Below are positions 9,072 through 18,157 of a DNA stretch of 64,000 bases, piece by piece (position 1 is the first letter of the stretch; each line of letters opens with the position of its first letter). Below the pieces are notes generated by a model, which worked only from the letters and a program-made list of their open reading frames with translations, ran no database searches and had not been told where the DNA came from. This DNA is from an uncultured Cytophagales bacterium (lineage in GTDB: Bacteria > Bacteroidota > Bacteroidia > Cytophagales > Thermoflexibacteraceae): positions 206,891-270,890 of the forward strand of contig CALHUI010000014.1 in NCBI GenBank assembly GCA_938039675.1, read 5' to 3'. The translations under genes and the position numbers were made by a program.

Positions 9072-9079
9072 CAAAGTTA
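9072..9079 (-). promoter_or_regulatory. Probable -7 box of the DUF6882-like gene
   Basis: On the minus strand TAACTTTG matches TAnnTTTG exactly and ends 7 nt before the ATG. A second perfect match, TAGCTTTG, lies further upstream at 9108-9115. Neither has a TTG exactly 19 nt upstream. A small gctgc/gcagc hairpin lies between the two boxes. Confidence 0.35.
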
Positions 9080-9294
9080 ATCGCTGCTTTTGGGCAGCAT
9101 CAGAGCGCAAAGCTATTGGTTTCTTGCCGATTTCCGTGTTGTTGGCGCTGCTACAAAAGAAAATAGCTTTAATGCTCAAATTGAAGGTTAGAGAAATTAA
9201 GTAAAGAAATACAACGTAAGCACTCAGATTATTAGAATTGTGTGTGCTATTTTTTTCAAAATCCCAACCTAATCAATCCTAAAATATTTTACAC

Positions 9295-9325
9295 AAAAAA
9301 AGCCTGCACTCGGCAGAGGCAGGCT
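9295..9325 (-). terminator. Intrinsic terminator of the dcw operon after ftsZ
   Basis: On the minus strand: stem AGCCTGC, 11-nt loop, GCAGGCT, then a run of six T. Arms are at 9319-9325 and 9301-9307 and the T-run corresponds to 9295-9300. It starts 40 nt after the ftsZ stop and closes the cluster. The rest of the 300-bp gap between ftsZ and the DUF6882-like gene holds only the upstream boxes of that gene. Confidence 0.85.
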
Positions 9326-9364
9326 CCCGTAAATAAGGGTAAATACAACGCAAAAAACAGTCGC

Positions 9365-10837
9365 TTAGTCCACGTTATCGTGCAAAAATCGGTTGTTGCC
9401 GAGCATGTGGTCGCCATCGGTAATGTTCATTCGTGAAACCGGATTGACCGAAGAATGGTCTACATCGTTGAGTTTAACATTGCGGCGCAGGTAAGCCGGT
9501 ATATCTTTCTTTTCGTTTAATTCCTGATTGCTCAGTTCGTGAATGGATTTGGCACTTTCTACACGCTGTAAGCGCGATTTATATTGCTCTTCCAGCAGAC
9601 GGCGACGCAGCTCTTCGTCCGATTCCAACGCCATTGGCGGCGGCAACTCCTCCCCGTCTAAGCGATAAACTACTTTTTCAGGGGCTTTGGGCTGCACCGT
9701 CTTCATGGGTTTAGGCTGGGGTGCAATCACATCATCGTCTTTATCAAAAAAATCGGCTTCGTTGTCAAAAATAAGCGGTACTTTTTTGTTCAATTCCTTG
9801 ACAGGATTCTGGATGCGCTTGCTTGTTGCCAAGTCATAAACGGCGCGCTGCTCGGGTTGGTAATGTTCTTGGAAACCGGTAGCAATAACCGTAACGCTGA
9901 TGGCTTTGCCTAATGCCTCATCTACTGCTTGCCCGAAGATAATTTCGGCATTTTCGCCGGCCTGTTCCTGCACATACTGGGTGATTTCTTCCAACTCCTC
10001 GAATTGGAAAGTATCCTCATCGCCCACCATAATGCTGAGCAGAATATATTTTGCCCCAAAAATATCCGTATCGTTCAGCAGCGGCGAGGTGATGGCTGCC
10101 TCTACGGCACGGCGGGCGCGGTTGTCGCCTTCGGCACTTGCAGAACCCATCACGGCAACGCCCGAGTCTTTCATTACCGTGCGCACGTCTTCAAAGTCCA
10201 CGTTGATAATCCCCGGCACGGTGATGATTTCTGCAATAGACTTAGCCGCTTTAGTCAGTACGTTATCGGCCTGATTAAACGCATCGCGCATGGTGGTATT
10301 GCCGTAAATCTCGCGCAGTTTGTTGTTCAAAATCACAATAACCGTATCGCAATGTTTGCGCAGTTCGGCAATGCCTTGCTCGGCTCGGGCTTGCTTGGGC
10401 TTTCCTTCAAACTGGAAAGGTGCAGTAACAATGCCAACCGTAAGAATGCCCATTTCCTTGGCAATTTCGGCAATGACGGGAGCAGCGCCCGTGCCTGTTC
10501 CGCCGCCCATGCCGGCGGTGATAAATACCATTTTGGTGTTGCCCGTCAGCATCTTGCGGATTTCGTCTTTGCTTTCAATGGCAGAATTGCGCCCTTTTTC
10601 GGGGTTTGCACCTGCGCCCAGCCCTGCGGTCAAGTTAGCACCCAACTGTACCTTGTTGGGTACGGGGCTGAGTTGCAACGCCTGAACATCTGTATTGCAA
10701 ACGTAGAAATCTACGCCGCGAATACCCTGACGATACATGTGGTTTACCGCATTGCTGCCGCCACCGCCCACACCGATTACCTTAATAATGGAATCGTTAT
10801 TGGTGAGCATATCAAATTCATATCTGAGTTCTTTCAT
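9365..10837 (-). CDS. ftsZ: Cell division GTPase FtsZ
   Basis: Tubulin-like GTPase that polymerises into the Z ring at mid-cell. 490 residues. GTP-binding motifs are intact: GGGGSN (24-29), the tubulin signature GGGTGTG (111-117) and the T7-loop region NVDFEDVRT (212-220). The globular GTPase core ends near residue 330. A charged linker of more than 100 residues follows, then IPAYLRRNVKL (446-456) and the extreme C-terminus NNRFLHDNVD, which resembles the conserved FtsA-binding tail of Bacteroidota FtsZ. It is longer than the roughly 380-residue proteobacterial form because of the linker. Last gene of dcw, 32 bp after ftsA. Confidence 0.98.
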   Translation of the reverse strand: MKELRYEFDMLTNNDSIIKVIGVGGGGSNAVNHMYRQGIRGVDFYVCNTDVQALQLSPVPNKVQLGANLTAGLGAGANPEKGRNSAIESKDEIRKMLTGNTKMVFITAGMGGGTGTGAAPVIAEIAKEMGILTVGIVTAPFQFEGKPKQARAEQGIAELRKHCDTVIVILNNKLREIYGNTTMRDAFNQADNVLTKAAKSIAEIITVPGIINVDFEDVRTVMKDSGVAVMGSASAEGDNRARRAVEAAITSPLLNDTDIFGAKYILLSIMVGDEDTFQFEELEEITQYVQEQAGENAEIIFGQAVDEALGKAISVTVIATGFQEHYQPEQRAVYDLATSKRIQNPVKELNKKVPLIFDNEADFFDKDDDVIAPQPKPMKTVQPKAPEKVVYRLDGEELPPPMALESDEELRRRLLEEQYKSRLQRVESAKSIHELSNQELNEKKDIPAYLRRNVKLNDVDHSSVNPVSRMNITDGDHMLGNNRFLHDNVD

Positions 10838-10869
10838 AGTTGTATGTTGTTTGGTGTGAAAGGCTGGGA

Positions 10870-12183
10870 TTAATATTTACCGTCATCAAAGTCATCAATC
10901 AGCAAGTCTTTGGTTTTCTGAAGGATGTCTCTAAAGAAACTGGAAGCGGAAGGGCGGCTGCTGCCGCTGCGATAAGAGTAGCCTTCCACACCGCTGATTT
11001 TCGGGCTCTTCAGATAGTTGTCTTCGCGCTCGTCTATGGTCATAAAGCCTGCCAGCACCAAACCGACGGAGGTAGCAAACATCGGGCTTTTCACGTTTTC
11101 GTGTTTGCTTTTGCCGAGGTGTTCGTTCGGATAGCCGATGCGCGTATCTAAGCCCGTTTTCAGCGAAAACAGTTCGCGGATGCCTTGCAACATAGCTCCG
11201 CCGCCTGTTAGCACGATACCTCCTGCCAACTTGTTGGCATAGCCCGAACGGACAATTTCCAGATAAACCATTTCCACAATTTCCTCTACGCGGGCTTCAA
11301 TAATCCGCGCCAGATTCTTCACCGAAATTTCTTTTGCCGGACGGTCGCGCAGCCCCGGAATAGACACCATCACATTTTCGGGCGTAGCAGCAGGCAGCGA
11401 AGAACCAAAGAACACTTTGAGTTGCTCTGCCTGACTTTCCAAGACCGAACAGCCCTGCTTAATGTCGCTGGTGATAATTTCGCCGCCAAACGGAATTACG
11501 GCAGTGTGGCGGATGATGCCGTCGTGAAAAATGGCAATGTCGGTAGTGCCGCCGCCCATGTCCACAATGGCAATGCCCGCTTCTTTTTCCTCTTCGCTCA
11601 AAACGGCAAGGCTGGATGCCAACGGCTCTAAGATGATGTTTTCAATCTGCAAGCCTGCACGCTCTACGGCGCGTTTGATGTTTTTCACTGCATTGGTTTG
11701 CGCCGTGATGATGTGGAAATCGGCTTCCAACTTCACGCCTGCCATGCCTACGGGGTCTTTGATGTTTTCCTCGTAATCAACCGTATAGTGTTGCGGCATC
11801 ACGTGGATAATTTCGCTGCCCGGCGTGGTTACGGTGCGGTACATATCGTTGGTGAGCCTGTTCACGTCTTCAATGGTAATTTCATCGTCGTTGCGGCTGC
11901 GGGTAATGCTGCCTTTGTGCAAGTAGCTGCGGATGTGCTTGCCTGCAATGCCCACGTTTACCACACGTATTTCAATCCCCGAATTTTTTTCTGCCTCTGC
12001 AATGGCTTCTGTAATGCTGACGGTCGTTTTGCTGATGTTGGATACCACGCCGTCTTTCACGCCTTGCGATTCGGCTTTGCCCATGCCGATAATTTCCAAT
12101 TTGCCGAAGTTATCTAAGCGACCGACGATGGCACATATCTTGGTTGTTCCGATGTCCAATCCGACGATGATTTTGTCATTCAT
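10870..12183 (-). CDS. ftsA: Cell division protein FtsA
   Basis: Actin-like ATPase that tethers FtsZ filaments to the membrane. 437 residues. The phosphate-1 motif VGLDIGTTKICAIVG (residues 8-22) and phosphate-2 motif VDMGGGTTDIAIF are intact, as is the adenosine-motif-like GGIVLTGGGAMLQGI. The SHS2 1C subdomain sits between them. The C-terminus SFFRDILQKTKDLLIDDF forms an amphipathic helix, the expected membrane-targeting sequence. It lies between ftsQ (42 bp) and ftsZ (32 bp), as in most dcw clusters. Confidence 0.97.
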   Translation of the reverse strand: MNDKIIVGLDIGTTKICAIVGRLDNFGKLEIIGMGKAESQGVKDGVVSNISKTTVSITEAIAEAEKNSGIEIRVVNVGIAGKHIRSYLHKGSITRSRNDDEITIEDVNRLTNDMYRTVTTPGSEIIHVMPQHYTVDYEENIKDPVGMAGVKLEADFHIITAQTNAVKNIKRAVERAGLQIENIILEPLASSLAVLSEEEKEAGIAIVDMGGGTTDIAIFHDGIIRHTAVIPFGGEIITSDIKQGCSVLESQAEQLKVFFGSSLPAATPENVMVSIPGLRDRPAKEISVKNLARIIEARVEEIVEMVYLEIVRSGYANKLAGGIVLTGGGAMLQGIRELFSLKTGLDTRIGYPNEHLGKSKHENVKSPMFATSVGLVLAGFMTIDEREDNYLKSPKISGVEGYSYRSGSSRPSASSFFRDILQKTKDLLIDDFDDGKY

Positions 12184-12225
12184 AATGGTAGATGTTTATT
12201 AATTTTTCATGCGTTTAATTTTGGG

Positions 12226-12987
12226 TTACTCGCAGACGATTTGGTTGTTGAAGCCTACCTTCACTTTTCGGTATGCCGTCCAGCCTTTGGCAGGGACAAT
12301 CTTTTCGTAGAAAAGAGCCAGCCGTCGGAATTTCTTCTCCACATCGGCAGGTTCGCCGAACTCAATCAACTGTTCGCCTACAGTCGGATAAAGGGTCAAG
12401 TGTAAATCTTTGTCAATATCAATTTGCGCAATTTGTGCTTTCCAGAAAGGGTCTTTGTCAATAAAATTCAGCACTTCTACCAGCGCTTTGGCATAGGGCT
12501 GAACCAGCGTATCCAAATTGGACAGAGAGTCTGTACCTTCGCCGGTTACGATGGGCACGCGGGCGGTAAACTTATCCGAAGTGGGAATCATTTTGCCTTC
12601 GTCGGAAATGTAGTAGCTGCCGCCTTTGTTGCGCATTACACGGGCAACGGGCCTGCGCTGCGTAACGTTGATAACTAATGTACCTTTTAGGTCGCGGGAA
12701 ACCTGACAATCTTCCACGAAGTTGTATTGCCTGATGCGGTTTTCTAATGCTACCAAGTTGATAGCCCCCGGCTCGGTTGCCAGCGAATCGCCGCGGCGGA
12801 AGTCGTTCACAATCGCTTCTATGTCGCTTTCGGTGAGCAGTTGCCCTTCTTCGGCATAGTTTAGCCGAATGAGTACCTGCCCGTTGGATACGCGGGCGTA
12901 ATGCCTGCCCGCAAAGCCGACAGCCGCAAAAATGGCAATGGCTGTCAGTAAAATTTTTGCCCGTTTTTTGAGTCTGAATCTGCGCAT
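12226..12987 (-). CDS. ftsQ: Cell division protein FtsQ
   Basis: Bitopic division protein that links the Z ring to septal synthesis through FtsB/FtsL. 253 residues: basic N-terminus MRRFRLKKRAK, one transmembrane helix (about 12-28), then a POTRA-like domain (about 37-110, containing LLTESDIEAIVND and VSRDLKGTLVINVTQRRPVA) and a beta domain with GGSYYISDEGKMIP. FtsQ proteins diverge strongly; identity rests on topology, the POTRA motif and the murC-ftsQ-ftsA position. Its start is 3 nt after the murC stop, indicating coupled translation. Confidence 0.92.
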   Translation of the reverse strand: MRRFRLKKRAKILLTAIAIFAAVGFAGRHYARVSNGQVLIRLNYAEEGQLLTESDIEAIVNDFRRGDSLATEPGAINLVALENRIRQYNFVEDCQVSRDLKGTLVINVTQRRPVARVMRNKGGSYYISDEGKMIPTSDKFTARVPIVTGEGTDSLSNLDTLVQPYAKALVEVLNFIDKDPFWKAQIAQIDIDKDLHLTLYPTVGEQLIEFGEPADVEKKFRRLALFYEKIVPAKGWTAYRKVKVGFNNQIVCE

Positions 12988-12990
12988 CGG

Positions 12991-14388
12991 TCAAACGGTT
13001 TTTAGGGTGAATGTCTCTGTTATTTGCGGCACGAATCGGTCAATATCGCCTGCCCCGACTGTTGCCAGCAAGTTAATATCTAATTGCCGAAGCATCGGCA
13101 GCAGTTCCTGTTCGGTTATCAGGTGTTTGTCTTGCACGGTGGCACGGCGAAAAATCAGTTCCGATGTTACGCCTTCCATCGGCAGCTCGCGCGCCGGATA
13201 AATCGGCAGCAAGATGAGGCGGTCTGCACGGCTCAAACTTTCCGAAAAACCCGCCGCAAAGTCGCGGGTACGCGAAAACAAATGCGGCTGAAACACGACC
13301 GTCAAGTGGCGGTTCGGGTAGCGCATCCGCATGGCAGCAATGAAGGCATCTATTTCGGTCGGATGGTGGGCGTAGTCGTCCACATACACCAACTCATCGG
13401 TTTCTATGCAAATTTCAAAGCGACGCTTCACGCCTTTGTAAGTTGCCAAAGCCTCGCGTAGGCTTTCGGGCGCAATTTGTGCCACTTTCCAAGCCAGCGT
13501 AAGAGCCGCCAGCGCGTTATTGAGGCTGTGCATTCCCGGAACGGCAAGCACGGCATCTTTCAGCATCGTTTCGCCGCGAACCACCCAATTAAAAACGGTA
13601 CGCCCGTTCACAAGGCGGATATTTTCCGCCCATACGTCCAAACCTGCGGCGGCTTGTGCGTCGTATCGCCAAACTTCCGTATTTGCAAAGTCGGCTTCGC
13701 GCACTTGTGCCAAGCGGTGCAGCAACAGGAACGATTTTACCTGTTTGCCAAAGTCGGTAAAACTTTCCAGCAATTGGTCGGCTTTGCCGTAGATGTCCAA
13801 ATGGTCGGCATCGGTAGAGGTGATGACAGCCGCCAAAGGTTGCAGGTGCAGAAACGAGCGGTCGTATTCGTCGGCTTCCACCACTGCCCAAGCCTGTGCC
13901 GCCTCCCCGCGATTGAGCAGGAAATTGGTTTGATAATTTTGCGTAATGCCGCCCAAAAACGCCGCGCAGTCCGTGCCGCTGTGGTGTATCAGGTGCGCCA
14001 AAGTGCTGCTTGTGCTGGTTTTTCCGTGCGTTCCCGCTATGGCAAGGCAGCGCATTGCATTGGCAATCAGCCCCAACACGGCAGCGCGTTTGCGGCAGTC
14101 AAAACCGTTGGCAATCAAGTAGTTCAACTCCCGATGGTCTTTCGGAACGGCGGGCGTGTAAACCACCAAAGTCGCCTTCGGATTTTCAAGGAACGGCGCA
14201 GGAATCAGCGCAATATCGTCCGTAAAGTGTATGTCCATGCCTTCGGCTTGCAAGGCAGCCGTCAGTGGGGTAGCGGTGCGGTCATAGCCGGCAACCTCGT
14301 AGCCGTTGGCTTTACACCAACGCGCCAAGTTGCTCATCCCGATGCCGCCGATACCGACGAAATACACAAAACGAATGTTCGCTAACAC
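12991..14388 (-). CDS. murC: UDP-N-acetylmuramate--L-alanine ligase
   Basis: Adds L-alanine to UDP-MurNAc using ATP, the first amino-acid ligation of the peptidoglycan stem. 465 residues with the three Mur-ligase domains: an N-terminal Rossmann-like domain with VGIGGIGMSNLA (about 11-22), a central ATPase with P-loop AGTHGKTSTSS (about 117-127), and a C-terminal domain with DYAHHPTEI (about 340-348). All motifs look intact. It is separated from murG by 6 nt and from ftsQ by 3 nt. Confidence 0.97.
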   Translation of the reverse strand: MLANIRFVYFVGIGGIGMSNLARWCKANGYEVAGYDRTATPLTAALQAEGMDIHFTDDIALIPAPFLENPKATLVVYTPAVPKDHRELNYLIANGFDCRKRAAVLGLIANAMRCLAIAGTHGKTSTSSTLAHLIHHSGTDCAAFLGGITQNYQTNFLLNRGEAAQAWAVVEADEYDRSFLHLQPLAAVITSTDADHLDIYGKADQLLESFTDFGKQVKSFLLLHRLAQVREADFANTEVWRYDAQAAAGLDVWAENIRLVNGRTVFNWVVRGETMLKDAVLAVPGMHSLNNALAALTLAWKVAQIAPESLREALATYKGVKRRFEICIETDELVYVDDYAHHPTEIDAFIAAMRMRYPNRHLTVVFQPHLFSRTRDFAAGFSESLSRADRLILLPIYPARELPMEGVTSELIFRRATVQDKHLITEQELLPMLRQLDINLLATVGAGDIDRFVPQITETFTLKTV

Positions 14389-14394
14389 CTTTTT

Positions 14395-15495
14395 TTACGC
14401 TTTATCAATTTCACTTACAATTACTTCGGCGATTTGCGCCGCCGCATCAGGTCGGGCAAATGCGCGAATGGCATTTTTTAATGCCGCCTGTTTGGCTTCG
14501 TCTGCCAGCAGTTGCATGAGCATATCGCCCAGCAGTGCCTCCGCCTCGCTGTCTTTTACCATCAGCACCGCACCTTTTTCTGCCAAGGCAAGGGCATTTT
14601 TGGTCTGATGGTCTTCCGCCACGTTGGGCGAAGGAATCAGAATGCAGGGCTTTTGCGCCACGCAAACTTCCGATACCGAAAGCGCGCCCGCACGCGAAAC
14701 AACCACGTCGGCAAGGGAATAGGCGTAGTGCATTTCATACACAAAGTCGCTGATATACAGCCCCTTTTGCGGTGGAAACAATGCCCGCAGCGCATCGTAG
14801 TAACCTTTGCCCGTTTGCCAAATGAGCTGATAGCCGCCGGCAAGCAGCCGAAGAGCTTCTTTCTGTATGCAGCGGTTCACGGTGCGTGCGCCAAGGCTTC
14901 CGCCAAGCACCAGCACGGTTTTTCTGTCGGCAGCCAGCCCGAAGTGCGCCGCTGCTTTTTCGCGCAAGCCCTCCAAGTGTTGAATGTCTTGCCGCACGGG
15001 GTTGCCCGTCAGCACGATGCGCTCTTTGGGGAAAAATTTCTCCATACCCGAATAGGCTACGCAAATTTTCCGCGCATATTTTGCCAACAACTTGTTGGTC
15101 AGCCCTGCAAAGGCGTTTTGCTCTTGCAGGAAAATCGGCACGTTGTTCCAAACCGCTACTTGCCCAATAGCCCCGCTGGCATAGCCTCCTACGCCGATAA
15201 CGGCATCGGGGCGAAACTCACGCAAGATTCGGCGGGCTTTCCAAAGGCTTGCCGCCAAGCGGAAAGGGAAAATCAAATTGGCTTTCCACTGCCCGCGCTG
15301 CAAGCCGCGAATCGGCAGCCCGACGATGGTATAACCTGCCTTCGGCACTTTTTCCATTTCCATTTTGCCCTCTGCACCCACGAAAAGCAGTTGCAGGTTG
15401 GGTATGCGTTGCTGCAAAGCCTGCGCAATGGCAATCGCCGGATAAATATGTCCGCCGGTGCCTCCTCCGCTGATGATGACTTTTCGCAAACGCAT
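14395..15495 (-). CDS. murG: Lipid II synthase MurG
   Basis: Family GT28 glycosyltransferase that adds GlcNAc to lipid I at the cytoplasmic face of the membrane, giving lipid II. About 366 residues from the chosen ATG, which is followed directly by RLRKVIISGGGTGGHIYPA, the canonical N-terminal glycine-rich loop. The second loop, VLGGSLGARTVN, opens the C-terminal domain, and the donor-binding stretch SRAGALSVSEV is present. An ATG 13 codons upstream (15534) is in frame, but the extra residues do not belong to the family. Located between ftsW and murC. Confidence 0.96.
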   Translation of the reverse strand: MRLRKVIISGGGTGGHIYPAIAIAQALQQRIPNLQLLFVGAEGKMEMEKVPKAGYTIVGLPIRGLQRGQWKANLIFPFRLAASLWKARRILREFRPDAVIGVGGYASGAIGQVAVWNNVPIFLQEQNAFAGLTNKLLAKYARKICVAYSGMEKFFPKERIVLTGNPVRQDIQHLEGLREKAAAHFGLAADRKTVLVLGGSLGARTVNRCIQKEALRLLAGGYQLIWQTGKGYYDALRALFPPQKGLYISDFVYEMHYAYSLADVVVSRAGALSVSEVCVAQKPCILIPSPNVAEDHQTKNALALAEKGAVLMVKDSEAEALLGDMLMQLLADEAKQAALKNAIRAFARPDAAAQIAEVIVSEIDKA

Positions 15496-15557
15496 ATGCT
15501 CTATATTTCGGATTTGGGATTTCGGAAGGTGCAATCACCTGCCGAAATCGGGATTAA

Positions 15558-16763
15558 TTAGTGAAACCTTAACCTTGCTTGCCGCGCCTCCAAAGGTCGG
15601 ATGGTGCGCACGCCTCGACTTACGCTAATAATTACTCCTATGGAAATTCCGGTGAATAACATGGACGTTCCGCCCATGCTAATCAGCGGTAAAGGCAAGC
15701 CTGTAATGGGTAGGATGCCTACGGCAACGCCCATATTGACAAATGCCTGCACGACCAAACTAAAACTCAAACCTGCTGAAAGCAGTCCGCCGAATGCCAA
15801 TTCACTGTTAGCAGCTGCCAACATTCCTCGATAGAGCAAGGTCAGGTAAAGCCCTACGACCACTACTGCGCCAATGAATCCGTATTCTTCCACCAAAATG
15901 GCAAAAATGAAGTCCGAATAAGGGTGCGGAATGTAGTTGCGCTGGGTACTTTGCCCGGGTCCCTTGCCAATGAATCCGCCCGTAGCAATGGCAATATGCG
16001 ATTGCTCGGCTTGGAAAGGCATATCATCCAAGTTAAAGAATGCCTGAATCCGATTTTTGGCAGTTTCGCCGCGCTGACCTACGGCTACGGCAAACATACC
16101 CGCCAGCAAACCAACGATGAACAAAGAGAATAGGTAGCGAGAAGGCACGCGCCCGATGAACATAAGCAGCATACAGGTTGCGAAGAGCAACACTGCCCCC
16201 GAAAGGTCGGAAAGACCAATGAGCCCGCAAATCACGCCGCACCATATTAATATAGGTGTAAAAGCCCGTTGCGTATCGGTGCGCAAGGTGTTTTGACGCT
16301 TCGCCAGCATACTTGCCACATTAACAATGAGCGCAAATTTTGCCAAGTCGGAAGGCTGAAATGTTTGGTTGAAATACGGAATCGTAATCCAGCGGGTCGC
16401 ATCGTTGAGCGTAACGCCGTAGCGCCACGTAACCAACAGCAGCGGCACGGAAAGCAGCAGCGCAAACCGCGACAGGCGCGAATAGACGCGGTAGTCTATG
16501 CGGCTGCAAAACCACATGGCAATAAAGCCGACCAACACTAACAGCGAATGGCGCACCAAATAGACTTCCGTATCGCCCTCCATGCGGCGGAATGCCAGCG
16601 TACCCGTCGCGCTGTACACCAGCAGAATACCGATAACAGAAAGGGCAAAAACAACCCCCCAAAGCACCGGGTCGCCCTGAAAGATGTCTTTCAGCTCTAC
16701 CCTGCGCTGCAAGGCAACGGTTTGCCCGCTGTCGTCTGCCGTTTGTTTTGCTGTGTTTTCCAT
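15558..16763 (-). CDS. ftsW: Septal peptidoglycan glycosyltransferase FtsW
   Basis: SEDS-family polytopic protein (about ten helices, 401 residues) that polymerises lipid II at the septum with its partner FtsI. Family landmarks are FYSATGTLAF-like helix 1, the large extracellular loop with GKGPGQSTQRNYIPHPYSDF (about 270-289) followed by FAILVEEYGFIGA, and the C-terminal GILPITGLPLPLISMGGTS segment. The charged cytoplasmic N-terminus is longer than in RodA and the gene sits in dcw, which favours FtsW over RodA. An intergenic palindrome lies just upstream, between murD and this gene. Confidence 0.95.
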   Translation of the reverse strand: MENTAKQTADDSGQTVALQRRVELKDIFQGDPVLWGVVFALSVIGILLVYSATGTLAFRRMEGDTEVYLVRHSLLVLVGFIAMWFCSRIDYRVYSRLSRFALLLSVPLLLVTWRYGVTLNDATRWITIPYFNQTFQPSDLAKFALIVNVASMLAKRQNTLRTDTQRAFTPILIWCGVICGLIGLSDLSGAVLLFATCMLLMFIGRVPSRYLFSLFIVGLLAGMFAVAVGQRGETAKNRIQAFFNLDDMPFQAEQSHIAIATGGFIGKGPGQSTQRNYIPHPYSDFIFAILVEEYGFIGAVVVVGLYLTLLYRGMLAAANSELAFGGLLSAGLSFSLVVQAFVNMGVAVGILPITGLPLPLISMGGTSMLFTGISIGVIISVSRGVRTIRPLEARQARLRFH

Positions 16764-16784
16764 GTCTTTTGTTCGTTTATGTCC

Positions 16785-16817
16785 AAACCGGACGGGTTTT
16801 AAAAACCCGTCCGGTTT
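16785..16817. repeat. Near-perfect intergenic palindrome between murD and ftsW
   Basis: Two 16-bp arms, aaaccggacgggtttt and aaaacccgtccggttt, are perfect complements separated by one A. It lies in the 64-bp gap inside the dcw operon. A related palindrome lies upstream of murE (20895-20929) and a degraded one at 61394-61427, so this is a dispersed repeat family. In mRNA it would form a very stable hairpin. There is no long T-run, so read-through or attenuation is more likely than full termination. Confidence 0.8.
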
Positions 16818-16827
16818 ACAAAGCGTA

Positions 16828-18153
16828 CTAAATCGTTATGGTTTCCCCTAACTTTCGACAGGCAGCGGCGAATTGCAGCCCTCTGTCTTCGTAATTTTTG
16901 AACAAGTCAAAACTTGCGCAGGCAGGCGACAGCAGCACTACATCGCCGGGGGCGGCAAGGCGGTAAGCGGCAGCCACTGCCTCTTCCATGCTGTGCGTAT
17001 CGGCTATTTGCGGCACAATCGGCGCAAAATAGCGGTACAACTTGCTGTTATCTGCGCCCATGCACACAAGGGCTTTTACCTTGCGTCGGACAAGGTCGCG
17101 CATCAGGTCGTAATCATTACCTTTGTCTTTGCCGCCTGCAATCCACACGATAGGTTCGCAGTAGGCATCCAGTGCGTACATGGCAGCGTCCACGTTTGTG
17201 GCTTTGGAATCGTTGATAAACGTAACCCCTTGATATATATGCACTTTCTGTAAGCGATGCGGGGCATTGACAAAGCCGGGCAGTGCTTCCTGAATGGCTT
17301 TTGCGCTCACTCCTGCCAGCAGAACCGCCTGAATGGCAACCGCCATGTTAATCATGTTGTGGCGACCGACTAAGGGCAGCCGCTCAAAGGTATAGCCGCC
17401 TATGGTCAGTGTACCGTTGCCGAATTGAGCATCGGTAATGGGGTATTGGCGGGCTGAGATGCTGCGCTTTGCCAACTCCGATGCAAGAATCGGGTCTTGG
17501 GCAAAATAGACGAAGGCATCTTCCGCCTCCATTTTTTGCAACAGTCGGAATTTAGCCGCCGCGTAGAGTTCCATGCTGTTGTCGTAGCGGTCTAAATGGT
17601 CGGGCGTGATGTTGAGCAGCACGGCAATGCTGGGGCGGAAAGTATAGCAGTTGTCCAATTGGAAACTGCTGATTTCCAGCACGTACCAATCAATTTTTCT
17701 GCCTTCGGAACGCTCTAATGCCACCTGCCGCGCAAAACTTTCGCCTACGTTGCCCGCCAATGCGGCGTTTTGCCCCGTGGCTTTCATCAGGTAATGCGTG
17801 AGCAGCGTGGTAGTGGTTTTGCCGTTTGTTCCCGTAATGGCAATGAATCGGGCGGTGGTATAACGCGCCGCAAATTCAATTTCGGACAGCACGGGGATGC
17901 CCTTGGCAAGGGCTGCGGCAACTACGGGCACTGCATCGGGGATGCCGGGGCTTTTTACAATTTGGTCGGCTGCCAAGATGCGCTCCAACGTATGAGTGCC
18001 TTCCTCAGAGGCAATGTCGTGTTGTTGCAACTCACGGCGGTAGCGTTCGGCAACAGTGCCGCCGTCGGATACGAATACCTCGTACCCTAACTGTCGGGCT
18101 AATACTGCCGCTCCTACGCCGCTTTCGGCTGCACCTAACACTGCAATTTTCAT
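16828..18153 (-). CDS. murD: UDP-N-acetylmuramoyl-L-alanine--D-glutamate ligase
   Basis: Adds D-glutamate to UDP-MurNAc-L-Ala. 441 residues. The N-terminal domain starts MKIAVLGAAESGVGAAVLA; the ATPase P-loop [11 protein letters not shown] lies at about 108-118; the central NITPDHLDRYDNSMELYAAAK block and C-terminal FINDSKATNVDAAMYAL block are characteristic of MurD. The motifs are intact. The mraY stop is 4 nt upstream of its start. Downstream, a palindromic repeat separates it from ftsW. Confidence 0.97.
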   Translation of the reverse strand: MKIAVLGAAESGVGAAVLARQLGYEVFVSDGGTVAERYRRELQQHDIASEEGTHTLERILAADQIVKSPGIPDAVPVVAAALAKGIPVLSEIEFAARYTTARFIAITGTNGKTTTTLLTHYLMKATGQNAALAGNVGESFARQVALERSEGRKIDWYVLEISSFQLDNCYTFRPSIAVLLNITPDHLDRYDNSMELYAAAKFRLLQKMEAEDAFVYFAQDPILASELAKRSISARQYPITDAQFGNGTLTIGGYTFERLPLVGRHNMINMAVAIQAVLLAGVSAKAIQEALPGFVNAPHRLQKVHIYQGVTFINDSKATNVDAAMYALDAYCEPIVWIAGGKDKGNDYDLMRDLVRRKVKALVCMGADNSKLYRYFAPIVPQIADTHSMEEAVAAAYRLAAPGDVVLLSPACASFDLFKNYEDRGLQFAAACRKLGETITI

Positions 18154-18157
18154 ATCG

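Noticed and set aside
9929..10873. Long open frame on the plus strand opposite ftsZ
   Set aside because: Antisense to a fully conserved gene; translated product shows no motif, no signal peptide and biased composition typical of a shadow frame. The same applies to plus-strand frames at 13477-14385, 14512-15561 and 18203-19387.
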